This document shows, piece by piece, positions 26,479-34,505 of a DNA stretch of 64,000 nt. The stretch's first letter is position 1. Each line of letters opens with the position of its first letter. The position numbers and the translations under genes are program-made. Origin of the DNA: Halopenitus persicus (lineage in GTDB: Archaea; Halobacteriota; Halobacteria; Halobacteriales; Haloferacaceae). Where the stretch lies: assembly GCF_002355635.1 (NCBI RefSeq), contig NZ_AP017558.1, forward strand, positions 1,364,001 to 1,428,000, written 5' to 3'. Below the pieces are notes generated by a model that did not search any database, had not been told where the DNA came from, and saw nothing but the letters and a program-made list of their open reading frames with translations.

Positions 26479-27558
26479 ATGCCACGCGATCCAGCGTCGA
26501 TACTGGCGGATCTAGTCCGAATCGAGAGTCACGACACCGTCGACGAGATCCGGGACCACCTCGTCGAAACGGTCGAGAACGCACGCATCCACGAGGAGTC
26601 CGGCTGCGTGGTGGCGCGGAAGGGCCCGGAGGACGGATCGCCGCACCTCCTCCTCAACTCGCACATGGACGTCGTTCCCCCGCATCTCCCGTTCCGCGAG
26701 GAGGATGGGGTGATCCACGGCCGCGGTGCCTGCGACGCGAAGGGCTGTCTGACGACGATGATCAGCGCCTTCGAGCGCGTCGACCCGACGGACGGCCGGG
26801 TAACCCTCGTGGTCTCCCCGGACGAGGAGACCTACTCCGAGGGGTTCTACGACTTCCTGGCCCTCGAGGGCGAGGCGGGCGACCTCGCGATCAACGGGGA
26901 GCCGACGGGACTGGACGTCTGTGACGCCGCGCGCGGGAGCCTCAAGTACATCGTCGAGCTCTCGGGCAGCGCCGCCCACGCGGGCACCCGGGACAGCGGA
27001 CGGTCGGCCGTCTCGTGTGCTGCCGAGGCGGTGCAGCGCCTCGAGTCGATGGACCGGATGGAGCACCCGTACCTCGGGGAGTCGAGCCAGACCGTCTCGT
27101 GGATCGAGGGCGGCCCGGTGGGCGAGCTCACCAGCCAGGTGCCGGAGTCGGTCCGCCTGTTCGTCAACCGGTGGAGCGTCCCGCCCGAGACGCCGGCGGA
27201 GTTCCGGGAGAAGATGGAGGCGGAGCTGGCCGACCTGGAGTGTGGAGTCGACGTCCGGTATCCGTACCGGCCGAACCGGTTCCTCGAGAGCTATCGCCTC
27301 GAGGAGGGTACCGACGTCATCGCGGACCTGTCCGCGGCCATCGAGGACACGACCGGCGAGGCCCCCGAGGTGAAGCCGTTCTCGGTCGCGGCCGAGTCCT
27401 CGTTCCTCCAGCGGTATATGCCGGTCGCGGTCTTCGGCCCGGGTCGCATCGCCGACGAGGAGGGCCCGATCGCCCACTCGAACCGCGAGTATCTGGAGGT
27501 CGACGAGCTGGAAACCGCGGTCGACGTGCTGGAGCGATACCTCTCACGGACCGTGTGA
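26479..27558 (+). CDS. M20-family amidohydrolase/deacylase (ArgE/DapE-like)
   Basis: Zinc-dependent M20 peptidase family enzyme, 359 aa. Metal ligands: His in LLLNSHMDVVPPH, Asp in GRGACDAKGCLTTM (normally RGxxDMKG), Glu pair in SPDEETYSEG, and a late His in EGPIAHSNREYLEVDE. The dimerisation domain contains ELSGSAAHAGTRDSGRSA. It could be an N-acyl or N-carbamoyl amino acid hydrolase completing hydantoin breakdown; this follows from context only. AAATATTAATG at 26443-26453 serves as promoter for ATG 26479. The last codons and stop are triplicated downstream. Confidence 0.88.
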   Translation: MPRDPASILADLVRIESHDTVDEIRDHLVETVENARIHEESGCVVARKGPEDGSPHLLLNSHMDVVPPHLPFREEDGVIHGRGACDAKGCLTTMISAFERVDPTDGRVTLVVSPDEETYSEGFYDFLALEGEAGDLAINGEPTGLDVCDAARGSLKYIVELSGSAAHAGTRDSGRSAVSCAAEAVQRLESMDRMEHPYLGESSQTVSWIEGGPVGELTSQVPESVRLFVNRWSVPPETPAEFREKMEAELADLECGVDVRYPYRPNRFLESYRLEEGTDVIADLSAAIEDTTGEAPEVKPFSVAAESSFLQRYMPVAVFGPGRIADEEGPIAHSNREYLEVDELETAVDVLERYLSRTV

Positions 27559-27611
27559 GTGAAGCCCCCGACCGTGTGAGTGAAGCCCCCGACCGTGTGA
27601 GTGAAGCCCCT
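27549..27611. repeat. 21-base tandem repeat, three copies, carrying the M20 stop codon
   Basis: Units at 27549-27569, 27570-27590 and 27591-27611; only the last base of the third differs. Copy one contains the real stop TGA (27556-27558). Because the unit is 21 bases, copies two and three place two further TGA stops in the same frame. Confidence 0.92.
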
Positions 27612-27635
27612 CGATCGGGTGAGCGAGTTCGTGGT

Positions 27636-27662
27636 GGTTCGAGTGTGCCACGTGATCGAACC
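27636..27662. promoter_or_regulatory. Inverted repeat GGTTCGA/TCGAACC before the second DUF2848 gene
   Basis: Perfect 7-base arms at 27636-27642 and 27656-27662 around a 13-base spacer, followed by a GATTAAG box at 27668-27674 and ATG 27700. Placement upstream of the TATA-like box suits an activator or regulator site, or a terminator hairpin of the M20 gene. Confidence 0.4.
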
Positions 27663-27699
27663 CCATTGATTAAGCCCCTCGACCGCGAGCACCGGAACG

Positions 27700-28365
27700 A
27701 TGCTCCGACTCAACGTTTACGGCGAGGTCGTCACCGTCGCGGTCGACCGCGTCATCAACGCCGGCTACAGCGGTCGCGACGAGGAGGCCGTCCAGGCGCA
27801 CGTCGACGAGCTGGTCGCGGACGGGATCCCGGCGCCGGAGACCGTGCCGGCGACCTACGAGCTCTCGCCGAACGTGCTCCGGGTGGACCCGGACGCCGTC
27901 CGCGTCGCCGGACAGAACACCTCCGGGGAGGCGGAGTTTGGGCTGGTCGTGACCGGCGGGGAGACGTACGTCGTCGCCGCCAGCGACCAGACCGACCGCG
28001 ACCTGGAGCGTGACAGCATCCAGAAGGCGAAACAGATCGCCCCGAACGTTCTCTCGGGGGACGCCTGGCGGCTCTCGGACGTCCGCGACCACTGGGACGA
28101 GATCGAGCTTCGGGCCTGGAACACGGTCGACGGCGAGCGACGCCGGTACCAGGAGTCGACGTTCGGGGCCATCCGCGAGCCCACGGACCTGCTCGAGACC
28201 GTCGCCGACCGGTACGAGGGACCGCTCGACGGGACGGCGCTGCTGTCCGGAACCGTGGCGACCGTCAACGGGGAGCTCGCGCCGGGGTCGCGATTCGAGG
28301 TGGCGATCCACGACCCGGTGACCGACCGCGAGCTGTCGGTCGCCTACGACGTCGAGACGATGTGA
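27700..28365 (+). CDS. DUF2848 family protein (second paralogue)
   Basis: 221 aa DUF2848 protein, a distant paralogue of the one at 15076-15813. Shared features are the N-terminal INAGYSGRDEEAVQAHVDELVADGI segment, the central GEAEFGLVVTGGETYVVAASDQTDRDLER, and GDAWRLSDVRDHWDEIEL. Function unknown; position between an M20 hydrolase and an IclR regulator ties it to the amide/hydantoin cluster. GATTAAG at 27668-27674 is a possible TATA box 26-32 bases before ATG 27700. Confidence 0.78.
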   Translation: MLRLNVYGEVVTVAVDRVINAGYSGRDEEAVQAHVDELVADGIPAPETVPATYELSPNVLRVDPDAVRVAGQNTSGEAEFGLVVTGGETYVVAASDQTDRDLERDSIQKAKQIAPNVLSGDAWRLSDVRDHWDEIELRAWNTVDGERRRYQESTFGAIREPTDLLETVADRYEGPLDGTALLSGTVATVNGELAPGSRFEVAIHDPVTDRELSVAYDVETM

Positions 28366-28501
28366 TCGGACCGGATCGGCGTCGGTCGAGTCGACGCCGG
28401 CCGAGGAGAACGGCTTCGCGCCGGCCGACGCCGACGCCATTCGATCGATGCCGGCCAGCCCGGCGCGACGGCCCGCGCACAGGGCCCGATGGGTAGCCGG
28501 G

Positions 28502-29272
28502 TCACCGATAGGTGGTGTTGATGCTGATGATCGTCGCCGTGTTCTCCACCCGGTCGGCGAGTCGGTCCCGGATCCGGTCGTCGGTCATCCGGCTTATCGG
28601 GCCGGAGACGCTCACGGCGCCGAGCACGTCGCCGTCGTCGGTCGTGATCGGCGCGGCGATACATCGGATGTGCGTCGCCCGCTCCTCCTCGTCGAAGGCG
28701 ATGCCGCGGTCCCGTATCTCCCCGAGTTCCGCCTCGAGCCGGTCCCGGTCGGTCACCGTGTTCGGCGTCTCGGCCGGCAGCCCCCGGCGGCGATAGATCC
28801 GCTCTCGGCGCTCCTCGGGGGTGTGCGCGAGGATCGCCTTGCCGAGGGCACACGTGTGGAGATGCTGTGTCGTTCCGACCGTGGTGTCGAGGCGGACGGC
28901 GTCCGCCCCGGTCTCGATGGCGACGTAGACACCCAGCCCCTCCTCCTCGATCATCAGGTTCGCGACCTCGCCGGTCTCCTCGGCCAGCGACCGGAGCGGA
29001 TCGATCCCGGTGGCGTAGACGTCCCGTCGTTGGACCACCGACTGTCCGATCTCGAAGAACCGCATGCTCGGCCGATACCGGCCGTCCTCGTTGACCAGAT
29101 AGCCGTGCTCCGCAAGCGTGCTCAGGTGGTGATGAACCGTGGCCTTGTTCCGGTCGAGCCGATCGGCGATTTCGGTCACCCCCGCATCCCCCGACTCGAC
29201 GACGACCTCGAGGATCTCGAGGGTCGTTCCGCTCGATTTGATCGGATTGTTCGCTTGCTGGCTCATCATCAC
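28502..29272 (-). CDS. IclR-family transcription regulator
   Basis: 256 aa regulator with an N-terminal winged helix (TLEILEVVVESGDAGVTEIADRLDRNKATVHHHLSTLAEHGY in outline, residues about 14-56) and a C-terminal IclR effector domain (ALGKAILAHTPEERRERIY; GIAFDEEERATHIRCIAAPI). It is divergent from the ABC transporter operon starting at 29426 and near the hydantoinase genes, so it probably controls one or both in response to a substrate or product. An inverted repeat lies 13-42 bases before its start. Confidence 0.92.
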   Translation of the reverse strand: MMMSQQANNPIKSSGTTLEILEVVVESGDAGVTEIADRLDRNKATVHHHLSTLAEHGYLVNEDGRYRPSMRFFEIGQSVVQRRDVYATGIDPLRSLAEETGEVANLMIEEEGLGVYVAIETGADAVRLDTTVGTTQHLHTCALGKAILAHTPEERRERIYRRRGLPAETPNTVTDRDRLEAELGEIRDRGIAFDEEERATHIRCIAAPITTDDGDVLGAVSVSGPISRMTDDRIRDRLADRVENTATIISINTTYR

Positions 29273-29284
29273 GACATACGTCCG

Positions 29285-29314
29285 GTTTCACTTAGGTGTT
29301 TGGCACGGTGAAAC
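29285..29314. promoter_or_regulatory. Inverted repeat GTTTCAC/GTGAAAC, candidate IclR operator
   Basis: Perfect 7-base arms at 29285-29291 and 29308-29314 with a 16-base spacer, placed over the iclR promoter region in the iclR/transporter divergent spacer. IclR proteins bind such palindromes, so autoregulation plus transporter control is plausible. Confidence 0.5.
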
Positions 29315-29425
29315 GTATCGACCGATGGACGGCGTCGACGAGTGCGGCGTCGTCTGATGTGGGCCGAATATAACACTATCGTTAGCAGCAAAACAATTAT
29401 ATATTCGAACGTGATATGATGGTTT

Positions 29426-30889
29426 ATGCCAGATACTGGCACACATACGTCGAACGACGAGACGGGCGACTCGAGCGACGGCGGATCGAGAACGCCGTCG
29501 AAGCGACGATCGTTTTTAAAGGCGACCGGGATCGGCGCTACGGCGGCGCTCGCGGGATGCCTCGGCGGGAACGGCGGGGGGAACGGCAACGGCGGCGGCA
29601 ATGGAAACGGCGGTGGCAACGGCAACGGCGGCGGAAACGGCAACGGCGGCGGAAACGGCAACGGTGGCGGCAACGGCAACGGCGGCAGCCAGGAGACGTT
29701 CACCGTCGGCGCGATCTACCCGCTCTCCGGGGGACTGGCCGAGCTCGGCCAGTCGATGCAGCTGCTGTGTGAGAACGCCGTCGACATCGTGAACAACTCC
29801 TACAGCGACCTCGGACCGCTCACGATGGCCGAGGGCGAGGGGCTGACCAACCACGGGAACATGGAGGTCGAACTCCTCGTCGCCGACCACCGCGCCGACC
29901 CCGGGCAGGGGCGCGCGGAGGCCGAGCGACTCATCCAGGAGGAGGGAGCGGACATGCTGTACGGCTCCTACAACAGCTCGGTGACCTCCACGGTCAGCCA
30001 GGTCGCCGAACGGGAGGGGATCCCGCACGTGAACGGGGAGTCCTCCAGTCCGGACCTCACCGATCGGGGACTCAACTGGTTCTGGCGGACGGGGCCGCAC
30101 GACAGAACGTATACGCAGAACATGTTCGAGATGATCAACGGGCTGAACGAGCGGGTCGACCAACCCATCGAGACCGCGGCGATCATCCACGAGGACACCG
30201 AATACGGAAGCGTGAGCGCGGAGGTCCAACAGAACCTCTGTGAGGAGAACGACATCGAGATCGTCGCCGGGCCGATCTCCTACACCGCCGAGAGCGTGAG
30301 TTCGCTCACGAGCGAGATCCAGCGGATCCAGGACGCGGACCCCGACGTGCTGTTCCCGACGTCGTACGTCCAGGACGCGCTGTTGATGGCCGAGGACATG
30401 CAGACGCAGGACTTCATGCCGCCGCTGGTCCTCGCGCAGAACTCCGGTCACACCTCGAGTTCGTTCATCAACGAAACCGAACTGTCGAACTACTTCTGTA
30501 GCCGGACCGACTTCACGACGGACACGCCCGATGCGGTCCCGGAGATGGGAACCTATCGCGAGTTCGTCACCTCGAACACGGACGTGCCGCCGAACGACTT
30601 CGCGGCGCTGGTTCGAACGTGGGGCGGCCTGCTGTGCGGCCTCACCGCGGTCAACCAGGCCGAGAGCCTCGAACCGGAGGCGATCCAAACCGCCCTCAAC
30701 GAGCTGCAGGTCGACCGGCTCGAGTCCGGCCTCCTGTTCGGCGTCGAGTTCGCCGAAAACGGGCAGAACGAACTGGCATCCGGCGTCATCGGTCAGTTCG
30801 AGGGCGGGGAATCGAACCTCGTGTGGCCGTTCGACCTGGCGGGCGAAGACGCGTTGACCTACCCCGCCCCCGGCTGGGGAGAGCGGTAA
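29426..30889 (+). CDS. ABC transporter substrate-binding lipoprotein (branched-chain amino acid/amide type)
   Basis: Periplasmic-type binding protein of a HAAT-family importer, 487 aa, anchored outside the cell membrane. N-terminus: acidic leader, Tat motif SKRRSFLKATGIGA (twin Arg about residue 27), hydrophobic stretch and lipobox LAGC, then a flexible (GGGNGN) linker of about 40 residues. The binding domain (TVGAIYPLSGGLAELGQSMQ; ADMLYGSYNSSVTSTVSQV; AAIIHEDTEYGSVSAEVQQ) matches LivJ/AmiC-like proteins. TTATATATTCG at 29396-29406 supports a leaderless ATG 29426. First gene of the five-gene transporter operon. Confidence 0.92.
   Translation: MPDTGTHTSNDETGDSSDGGSRTPSKRRSFLKATGIGATAALAGCLGGNGGGNGNGGGNGNGGGNGNGGGNGNGGGNGNGGGNGNGGSQETFTVGAIYPLSGGLAELGQSMQLLCENAVDIVNNSYSDLGPLTMAEGEGLTNHGNMEVELLVADHRADPGQGRAEAERLIQEEGADMLYGSYNSSVTSTVSQVAEREGIPHVNGESSSPDLTDRGLNWFWRTGPHDRTYTQNMFEMINGLNERVDQPIETAAIIHEDTEYGSVSAEVQQNLCEENDIEIVAGPISYTAESVSSLTSEIQRIQDADPDVLFPTSYVQDALLMAEDMQTQDFMPPLVLAQNSGHTSSSFINETELSNYFCSRTDFTTDTPDAVPEMGTYREFVTSNTDVPPNDFAALVRTWGGLLCGLTAVNQAESLEPEAIQTALNELQVDRLESGLLFGVEFAENGQNELASGVIGQFEGGESNLVWPFDLAGEDALTYPAPGWGER
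29572..29693. repeat. In-frame minisatellite encoding a Gly/Asn linker
   Basis: About six 18-base units of the GGAAACGGCAACGGCGGC type with third-position variation, encoding repeated GGGNGN just after the lipobox Cys of the binding protein. Length is expected to vary between strains by slippage. Confidence 0.85.
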
Positions 30890-30931
30890 GGACACGCATC
30901 GTCAGATGAACATCGTTCACTACGAAGACTT

Positions 30932-31846
30932 ATGGTAGGATCATTGCCGTTACAGTTCGGGTGGATAGAATACCTCAATCTGGTCCCACAGGCGTTCTTC
31001 AGCGGGCTGCTGATGGGGCTCGTCTACGCGCTCGTGGCGGTCGGGCTGGCGCTCATCTGGGGCGTCGCCGACATCGTCAACTTCGCGTACGGGGAATACA
31101 TGCTGATGGCGATGTACGTGACCCTGATCGGCTCGAACAACTACGGGATCGACCCGCTGTTCATGATCCCGGTGAACGTCGTGCTGCTGTTCGCCGCCGG
31201 CTACGTGACCTACAAGCTCGTGATCAAGCGGGTGATGGACGCGCCGATGCTGTCGCAGATCTTCGTCACGTTCGGGATCCTGCTGATCCTCCGGTTCGGA
31301 ATGCTGTTCGTGATGGGGCCGAACACGCGGTCGGTCGAGACGTTCATGTTCGATGGCGCGGTCGTCATCGCCGGACTGAACTTCAGCCTCCCGAAGATCG
31401 TCACCGGCGTGGTGAGCCTCGTGACGCTCGCCGTGTTCTTCCTGTTCCTCAACCGGACGAAGACCGGAAAGGGGATCCGCGCGACCGCACAGGATCCGGA
31501 GGCCGCCCAAGTGATGGGCATCGACCCGGACTACATGAACGGCCTGGCGTGGGGGATCGGGTCGGCGACCGTCGGAGTCGCCGGAACGATGGTCGCCACG
31601 TTCTTCTCGATGCAGCCGGAGCTGACGCCGACGACGTGGACGCTGTTCGCGTTCGCGTCGGTCGCGCTGGGCGGCTTCGGAAACATCCTCGGTGCCGTCG
31701 CCGGCGGAATGGTCATCAGCATGGTCGAGCACCTCGGCGGCGTGCTGTTGAACCCCTCCTACAAGGAGCTGTACATCTTCCTGGTGTTCATCCTCGTGTT
31801 GATCTACAAGCCGGAAGGCATCCTCAACTGGGGTGAAGGGGAGTGA
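30932..31846 (+). CDS. ABC transporter permease (LivH-type)
   Basis: Membrane permease of 304 aa with about eight hydrophobic helices. LivH signatures: GLMGLVYALVAVGLALIWGV, ADIVNFAYGEYMLMAMY, and FFLFLNRTKTGKGIRATAQD, VMGIDPDYMNGLAWGIGSA (permease EAA-like loop). It pairs with the LivM-type permease that overlaps its stop codon (GTGA at 31843-31846). The substrate is inferred to be an amide, urea-like compound or branched-chain amino acid. Confidence 0.92.
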   Translation: MVGSLPLQFGWIEYLNLVPQAFFSGLLMGLVYALVAVGLALIWGVADIVNFAYGEYMLMAMYVTLIGSNNYGIDPLFMIPVNVVLLFAAGYVTYKLVIKRVMDAPMLSQIFVTFGILLILRFGMLFVMGPNTRSVETFMFDGAVVIAGLNFSLPKIVTGVVSLVTLAVFFLFLNRTKTGKGIRATAQDPEAAQVMGIDPDYMNGLAWGIGSATVGVAGTMVATFFSMQPELTPTTWTLFAFASVALGGFGNILGAVAGGMVISMVEHLGGVLLNPSYKELYIFLVFILVLIYKPEGILNWGEGE

Positions 31847-32826
31847 TCGGGACGATCCGCGACCGCCTCGACGACCTTCCGACGCGGCAGCGCTGGGGGC
31901 TCGCCGGCATCCTATTAGTCGGCATGCTGCTCGTTCCGCAGGTCTCGACCAACTTCTTCGTGATGAACGTCTTCATCTACGCGTTCATCTTCATCGGGCT
32001 CGGCCAGAGCTGGAACGTCATCGGCGGCTACGCCGGACAGTTCTCGCTGGGCCACGCCGTGATGTTCGCCGTCGGGGCCTACACGACGGCCATCCTGTTC
32101 ATCCGTCACGGGGTGACGCCGTACGTCGGGATCTTCGCCGGCGGGTTGACGGCCGCCGCCGTCGGGCTCTTCCTCGGAGCCGCGACGTTCCGGCTGCGGT
32201 ACCACTACTTCGCGATGGCGACGCTGGCGGCCGCGCTCATCGGGAAGACCGTCGGTTTCCGGTGGAAGTACATCAACGGCGCCAGCGGGATCGAGTACCC
32301 GTTCGCGCAGCTCGGCACCCCGTGGTCGATGATGTTCCGGGACAAGCTCCCGTACTACTACCTCATCGGCGTGATGGCGCTGGCGGCGACGCTCGTGATC
32401 TACCGGATGGACCGGGCAAAGCTCGGAATGTACCTGCGCTCGATCGACATGGACCAGGGGCTCGCCCGGAATTCCGGCCTGAACGTGTTCAACTATAAGA
32501 TGTACGCGATGGGGGTGAGCTCCTACATCGCCGGCGTCTTCGGCGGGCTGTACGCCCAGTACGTGCTGTACATCGACCCGATGTCCACGCTCCGGGTGCT
32601 CCGGAACATCGACATCATCATCGTCCCGATAATCGGAGGCGTCGGGACCGTGCTCGGCCCCGTCGTGGGCGCGTTCATCTTCATCCCGATCCGGGAGTAC
32701 ACGCGCACCGGGCTCAGCGGCGGCTACACCGGGCTCGGCTGGGTGGTCGTCGGGGTCGTCATCGTGCTGATCTCGATCTACCGGCCGGGCGGCGTGTTGA
32801 ACCAGTACTTCGGGAGGTGGGACTGA
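31843..32826 (+). CDS. ABC transporter permease (LivM-type)
   Basis: Second permease, 327 aa, starting at GTG 31843 inside the livH stop. Conserved LivM features: FIGLGQSWNVIGGYAGQFSLGHAVMFAVGAYTT (outline), LRYHYFAMATLAAALIGKT, and GMYLRSIDMDQGLARNSGLNV, followed by GGVGTVLGPVVGAFIF. The stop abuts the ATG of the ATPase gene at 32827, so the operon is translationally packed. Confidence 0.92.
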   Translation: MIGTIRDRLDDLPTRQRWGLAGILLVGMLLVPQVSTNFFVMNVFIYAFIFIGLGQSWNVIGGYAGQFSLGHAVMFAVGAYTTAILFIRHGVTPYVGIFAGGLTAAAVGLFLGAATFRLRYHYFAMATLAAALIGKTVGFRWKYINGASGIEYPFAQLGTPWSMMFRDKLPYYYLIGVMALAATLVIYRMDRAKLGMYLRSIDMDQGLARNSGLNVFNYKMYAMGVSSYIAGVFGGLYAQYVLYIDPMSTLRVLRNIDIIIVPIIGGVGTVLGPVVGAFIFIPIREYTRTGLSGGYTGLGWVVVGVVIVLISIYRPGGVLNQYFGRWD

Positions 32827-33615
32827 ATGGTGCCGTCGGCGACCGACGAGGACGAGTACGTCAGGTCGGACGCGGAGACGGTTCTCCGGGTCGATGGCGT
32901 CGAGAAGACCTTCGGCGGGGTGACCGCGCTCGACGGCGTCGACCTCGAGGTCCGTGACGGGGAGATCGTCGGACTCGTGGGACCCAACGGCGCCGGCAAG
33001 ACGACGCTTTTCAACTGCATCATGGGCGAATACGACGTCGACGCCGGCACCGTTCACCTCGGCGACACGGAGATCACGAACATGAACACTCCCGCCATCG
33101 TGCAGGCCGGACTCTCCCGGATGTTCCAGTTGGCTCGAGTGTTCCCCGAGCTGACGGTCCGCGAGAACGTGCTGATCAACCAGGACCACAGCGGGGAGAA
33201 CATGCTGACGACGCTGTTTCGCGAGACGGACGAGGAGGTCGTTCGGCGCGCCGAGGAGTTGATCGAGTTCGTGGACCTCACCCACCTGATCGACGAGCAG
33301 GCCGGCAACCTCTCGGGCGGACAGAAGAAGCTGCTCAACCTGGCGTGTACGCTGCTCACCGACCCCGACGTCGTGCTGCTCGACGAGCCGACTGCGGGGG
33401 TGAATCCGAACCTCGTCGACGACATCACCGAGTCCATCATCGAGTTGAACCGCGAGCGCGGGACGACGTTCTTCGTCATCGAACACGACATGGACGTCGT
33501 CCACGAGATCAGCGACCACGTGTACGTGTTCGCGACTGCAACGAACCTCACCGACGGGGAACCGAACGCGGCGCTGAACGATCCGCGTGTGCTCGAAGCG
33601 TACTTCGGGGAGTGA
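32827..33615 (+). CDS. ABC transporter ATP-binding protein (LivG-type)
   Basis: ATPase subunit of 262 aa: Walker A VGPNGAGKTTLFNC, signature NLSGGQKKLLNLAC, Walker B VVLLDEPTAGVNPNL, and switch His in FFVIEHDMDVV. It begins directly after livM with no spacer. One of the two ATPases of this importer, in the cytoplasm at the membrane. Confidence 0.93.
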   Translation: MVPSATDEDEYVRSDAETVLRVDGVEKTFGGVTALDGVDLEVRDGEIVGLVGPNGAGKTTLFNCIMGEYDVDAGTVHLGDTEITNMNTPAIVQAGLSRMFQLARVFPELTVRENVLINQDHSGENMLTTLFRETDEEVVRRAEELIEFVDLTHLIDEQAGNLSGGQKKLLNLACTLLTDPDVVLLDEPTAGVNPNLVDDITESIIELNRERGTTFFVIEHDMDVVHEISDHVYVFATATNLTDGEPNAALNDPRVLEAYFGE

Positions 33616-33619
33616 TAGT

Positions 33620-34354
33620 ATGGCTATCCTTGACATAGAGAACCTACACGCGGGGTACGGACAACACCTCGTTCTCAAAGGCGTCGACGCACAGGCGGAG
33701 GAGGGCGACATCACGCTCGTGATGGGGCCGAACGGCGCGGGCAAGTCCACGCTGTTCAAGACGATCTTCGGACTGTTGGACCCCTCCGAGGGATCGATCA
33801 CGTTCCACGGGGAGGACATCACCGGCTGCACGCAGGAGGAACTCCTCGATCTCGGGATGGCGTACGTCCTCCAGCGGAGCGCGCTGTTCGAGGACATGAC
33901 GATCCGGGAGAACCTCGAGATGGGCGCGTACGTGGCGGACCGCAACTACGACGTCGACGGGAAGATCGAGGAGATCTACGACCTGTTCCCGATCCTCGAG
34001 GAACGGTCGAACGCGAAGGCCGGAACGCTCTCGGGCGGCCAGCGGCAGATGGTCGAGTTCGGCCGCGGGCTGATGCTCGATCCCGAGTTCATGCTCATCG
34101 ACGAGCCGACCGCCGGGCTCGCGCCGAAGATCATCGACCAGGTCTTCGAACGGGTCCAACAGATCAACGAGACGGGCGTGACGATCTTCATGATCGAGCA
34201 GAACATCAAGACCGGCCTGCAGTACTCCGATTACGCCTACGTGCTCGACAACGGGGCGACCCGGTTCCACGGGCCGGCGGACACGATCCTCGACAACCCG
34301 GAGATCCGGGACGCGTACCTGAGCGAGAACGTCTCCTACGAGGGCGCGGAGTAG
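33620..34354 (+). CDS. ABC transporter ATP-binding protein (LivF-type)
   Basis: Second ATPase, 244 aa: starts MAILDIENLHAGYGQ at ATG 33620, four bases after the LivG stop. Walker A MGPNGAGKSTLFKT, signature TLSGGQRQMVEFGRGL, Walker B FMLIDEPTAGLAPK, H-loop equivalent IFMIEQNIK with Gln in place of His, as is normal in LivF proteins. Last gene of the transporter operon. Confidence 0.93.
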   Translation: MAILDIENLHAGYGQHLVLKGVDAQAEEGDITLVMGPNGAGKSTLFKTIFGLLDPSEGSITFHGEDITGCTQEELLDLGMAYVLQRSALFEDMTIRENLEMGAYVADRNYDVDGKIEEIYDLFPILEERSNAKAGTLSGGQRQMVEFGRGLMLDPEFMLIDEPTAGLAPKIIDQVFERVQQINETGVTIFMIEQNIKTGLQYSDYAYVLDNGATRFHGPADTILDNPEIRDAYLSENVSYEGAE

Positions 34355-34505
34355 CCGGACGCAGCCCTCCCTTCATCACCGGGTCCGATTCTCGACCGAC
34401 CCCCGTTCATCATCGACCTCGAGTCCATCCGGCCGTCCGTCGTTGATCGCCGGAAGAAGCAGACTTAACCCGGTCGGTGGCCTGGCAGGAGGTACCTCTC
34501 CACCG

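Noticed and set aside
27630-27665. tRNA-like TTCGA arm in a possible tRNA gene
   Set aside because: Only one stem can be drawn; no cloverleaf or anticodon arm.
29269-29703. Proline-rich protein on the minus strand opposite the binding-protein linker
   Set aside because: It is simply the antisense reading of the Gly/Asn-coding minisatellite.
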